From Impatiens glandulifera (taxonomy: Eukaryota > Streptophyta > Magnoliopsida > Ericales > Balsaminaceae), in contig NC_061863.1 of assembly GCF_907164915.1 (NCBI RefSeq), forward strand, positions 65,200,864 through 65,264,863: DNA of 64,000 nucleotides. Reading direction: 5' to 3'. The translations under genes were made by a program, and so were the position numbers. Below, piece after piece: positions 62,166 to 64,000 of this stretch (position 1 is the stretch's first letter; every line of letters starts with the position of its first letter). Below the pieces are notes generated by a model that was not told where the DNA came from, searched no databases, and was given only the letters and a program-made list of their open reading frames with translations.

Positions 62166-62447
62166 CAAACCATAACCCTTCTCTTTTTCATTCCGCTCAT
62201 CTCTCCTTTCTCTCTCTTCTGCCGCCGCCGCCGCCTGCCTCCTCCAAGCCGCGGGTTCTTCTCCTCTCTTCCGGTAATTTGTTTGATTTGGTTTTTTTGT
62301 TTTGTTTATTGTAAGATTTAGATATCTTAATTAGTTTATATATATATATATATATGCATATTATATATAGATCTAGATTTATGTTAGTTTACGTTATTTT
62401 GTTTGATTAATATATATATATACATATATCTGAAATGCATTTAGGAT

Positions 62448-62741
62448 ATGGGTGATTCGACATGGAAGAGACTTCGGCGTACACCGGAGAAACTGCATCC
62501 GTGTTACCAGAATCTGATAACACAATCAGAAATTGCGGCACGTGAGGAAGAGGTCAGAAAGATGACGCTGGAAATGGAACAAATTCGATTAAGGGATGCC
62601 GAAAGAGGTCGTTTGCTCAGTGAAATCAAAGCGGACCGGGCCGAAATGTCTCAGAGATTAGAGAATCTTGAACAGGAACTTGTCTTGTTGAGGAGTCGAC
62701 TGAATCAACCACCCCCTCCTTCTACCCCATCTAATAATTAA
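62448..62741 (+). CDS. CACTA-borne small coiled-coil protein
   Basis: Encodes 97 residues: a basic N-terminus (WKRLRRTPEK), a charged heptad-like coiled coil from about residue 27 to 85 (REEEVRKMTLEMEQIRLRD and QRLENLEQELVLLRSRL) and a Pro-rich end (PPPPSTPSNN). The leader appears spliced: donor CCG/GTAATTT at 62274, acceptor TTTAG at 62444, four bases before the ATG. TATA box, leader intron and open frame make it look like a usable gene. The layout resembles the C-terminus of CACTA second-ORF (TNPA-like) proteins, which bind subterminal repeats. That role is inferred, not shown. Confidence 0.6.
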   Translation: MGDSTWKRLRRTPEKLHPCYQNLITQSEIAAREEEVRKMTLEMEQIRLRDAERGRLLSEIKADRAEMSQRLENLEQELVLLRSRLNQPPPPSTPSNN

Positions 62742-62884
62742 TTTCTAGATTTATTATGGATTTATTATGGGATTATGACAGTTATGTTTTAATTTTTATG
62801 AATTATTGTTATTATGTTTGTTTGGTTGAATATGTTTTAAATAATTATGTTTTTGTTGACTTTTCACCTTTTTTATAAAAAAAA

Positions 62885-63030
62885 AAACGCATCGCCAAAA
62901 CCGAAGTTTTATTTGAAAACCTTCGGTTTTTACCCATTTTTTCTTTTAATCTTGAGGTTTTTACCCATTTATTTTTAAATGTTGAGGTAAAAACCGAAGG
63001 TTTTCAAATAAACCTTCGGTTTTGACCCCT
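62885..63030. repeat. internal CACTA hairpin motifs
   Basis: Two near-palindromes, each with ACCGAAG..TTT on one side and AAACCTTCGGTTTT on the other, lie between the two coding segments. They are the same motif as the subterminal repeats at 61.7-62.1 kb. Confidence 0.75.
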
Positions 63031-63059
63031 CATTAAAAAAATCTGATTTTTTTTCTGAG

Positions 63060-63437
63060 ATGGAAGAGGTTGTTAGTAACGAACCGGGAATATCGGATTT
63101 TGAATTGACGGAGAGGGTGTTCGGACAACAAAAACACGGGGTAGTCTTCAGAATGGGATCAGGCGTCCGGCCCACACACTTTCGTGAGGATCGTCGTAGT
63201 GGAAACAGTTCACAGCGAAACAATGAGCGATTGTTAGAAGAGAATCAAATGATGAAGCTCAAGCTGGAGGAACTGGAGAAGAGGGATGAAGAAAGAAGGC
63301 GCAGAATGGATGAAATGCAAGCGGAAAATGAAGAAATTGTGGAAAGAATGGAGAGGGAGAAGTCAGAGATGAACGCAAGAATGGAGAGAATCGAATTGTA
63401 TATGAGGCAAGGACCACCTCCTCCCCCCACAAGCTAA
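63060..63437 (+). CDS. Transposase_24-like (TNPA-type) C-terminal exon
   Basis: The 125-residue open frame has SDFELTERVFGQQKHG then MGSGVRPTHF, the conserved stretch of plant Ptta/En/Spm second-ORF proteins. A strongly charged coiled coil (about residues 58-112, EELEKRDEERRRRMDEMQ) and a Pro-rich end (GPPPPPTS) follow. It is homologous to the broken exon at 39053-39470, there preceded by a splice acceptor. Here too TTTTTTTTCTGAG just before could be an acceptor, so the true protein may have had upstream exons now lost. No internal stops. Confidence 0.6.
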   Translation: MEEVVSNEPGISDFELTERVFGQQKHGVVFRMGSGVRPTHFREDRRSGNSSQRNNERLLEENQMMKLKLEELEKRDEERRRRMDEMQAENEEIVERMEREKSEMNARMERIELYMRQGPPPPPTS

Positions 63438-63639
63438 GGTTGTTTCGATTCAAAACATTTTTTCATTAGTGGTTGAATTTAGAACAGATTGTTCGGAATA
63501 TTAGTTTGGTGTCGAATTTTGTAATGTTCATGATCAATTAATGTGATCGTTTAATGTATGTTGCATTTCTTTTATCATTGATATATTGGTTTGACTGAAC
63601 AGGTTTTGGTTGCGAACAAAATAATCCGCACATTTTTAA

Positions 63640-64000
63640 AAATTTACAGGAAAAAACCGAAAGTAAAAATGAAATCTCTCGGGTTTTCTCTTTGTGGAAA
63701 AACCGAGAGATATTAGAAAACTCTCGATTTTTAGCCGAAGAGAAAACCGAGAGTTATATGAAAAACCCTCGGTTTTTACCCAAAAGAGGAAAAACCGAGA
63801 GTTTTCATATAAATTTCGATTTTTTCTGTTTGTGGGAAAACCGAAAGTTTTGTAATATCTCTCGGTTTTTCCACAAAGAGAAAACCCGAAAGTTGTTTGC
63901 AAAACCCTCGGTTTTTCCACACAGAGAAACACCGAAAGTTATTTGTAAAACCCTCGGTTTTTCCACAAAGAGAAAAACCAAAAGTTGTTTGCAAAACCCT
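63640..64000. repeat. 46-bp tandem hairpin array
   Basis: Units beginning AAAACCGAAAG start at about 63836, 63881, 63927 and 63973, with older variants to 63650. Each unit pairs AAAACCGAAAGTT with AACCCTCGGTTTT around a short TTTGCA-type centre, then CCACAAAGAG. The array is cut by the window end and is probably the right subterminal region of the CACTA element. Confidence 0.8.

Larger units (their letters stand above)
61685..64000 (+). mobile_element. CACTA (En/Spm)-type transposon, runs off the window
   Basis: The left end CACTGGTAAAAAAAGGACC is a CACTA-type terminus inserted in a copia reverse-transcriptase relic; the preceding TTA is a candidate 3-bp duplication. 61710-62150 holds many subterminal copies of CCGAAGGTTTT and its complement AAAACCTTCGG. 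A small gene follows, then more subterminal-type hairpins (62885-63030), a Transposase_24-like exon, and a hairpin array to the window edge. No TnpD-type transposase is seen here, so the copy is probably non-autonomous unless it continues to the right. Confidence 0.8.

Noticed and set aside
62975..63223. Minus-strand frames within the CACTA repeats (also 63636-63994)
   Set aside because: They read through tandem hairpin repeats, giving repetitive FGFSLCGKTE-like peptides; produced by the repeat unit, not by a gene.

Overview
The window is nuclear DNA of a flowering plant, most likely a eudicot. Intergenic DNA is very AT-rich, genes have GT-AG introns, a full multi-exon plant LARP1 gene is present, and there are four BAHD acyltransferases of the vinorine-synthase type. 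Transposon relics of many plant families fill the space between genes. I cannot name the species from sequence alone.

Layout. 1-1.4 kb: 5' part of a decayed Ty1/copia element on the minus strand. 3.5-10.6 kb: a complete 14-exon La-related protein 1 gene (minus), which I joined exon by exon with reading phase kept throughout. 14.4-15.7 kb: BAHD gene A (plus, no intron). 16.4-19.9 kb: about 3.5 kb of degenerate AAT/ATT trinucleotide DNA. 21.3-22.5 kb: an intact-looking Mutator-like element with perfect 9-bp target duplication. 27.7-29.0 kb: BAHD gene B (minus, one short intron), close paralogue of A. 30-36 kb: SINEs and AT-rich spacer. 36.2-37.2 kb: a Helitron made largely of tandem 294-bp units that each carry tRNA-like A and B boxes. 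38.5-39.7 kb: a CACTA-like relic beside BAHD gene C (39.9-41.1 kb, minus). 42.9-46.5 kb: two LINE relics on either side of a solo LTR. 46.8-47.9 kb: a second array of the Helitron unit. 48.3-49.8 kb: more AAT DNA. 56.2-57.5 kb: BAHD gene D (minus), flanked on both sides by copies of one duplicated block. 59.6-60.3 kb: a deleted hAT element with perfect 8-bp target duplication. 61.2 kb to the end: a copia reverse-transcriptase relic cut by a CACTA-type element that carries a small coiled-coil gene with promoter and leader intron, then hairpin-rich repeats running off the window.

Function. The four BAHD genes form a local cluster in two pairs: A/B (418 and 426 aa) and C/D (about 426 and 452 aa). 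All keep the catalytic HxxxD motif; C and D keep DFGWG, while A and B have DFGVG and DFGFG. They probably transfer acyl groups from acyl-CoA to specialised-metabolite alcohols, but the substrate cannot be read from sequence. Traces of duplicated flanking DNA near A and D suggest that further copies once existed. LARP1 is a housekeeping RNA-binding neighbour with no evident link to the cluster. Nothing here looks like an unknown multi-gene system; the most unusual things are structural: the Helitron arrays of tRNA-like units, the AAT/ATT domain with its strand switch, and the CACTA mini-gene.
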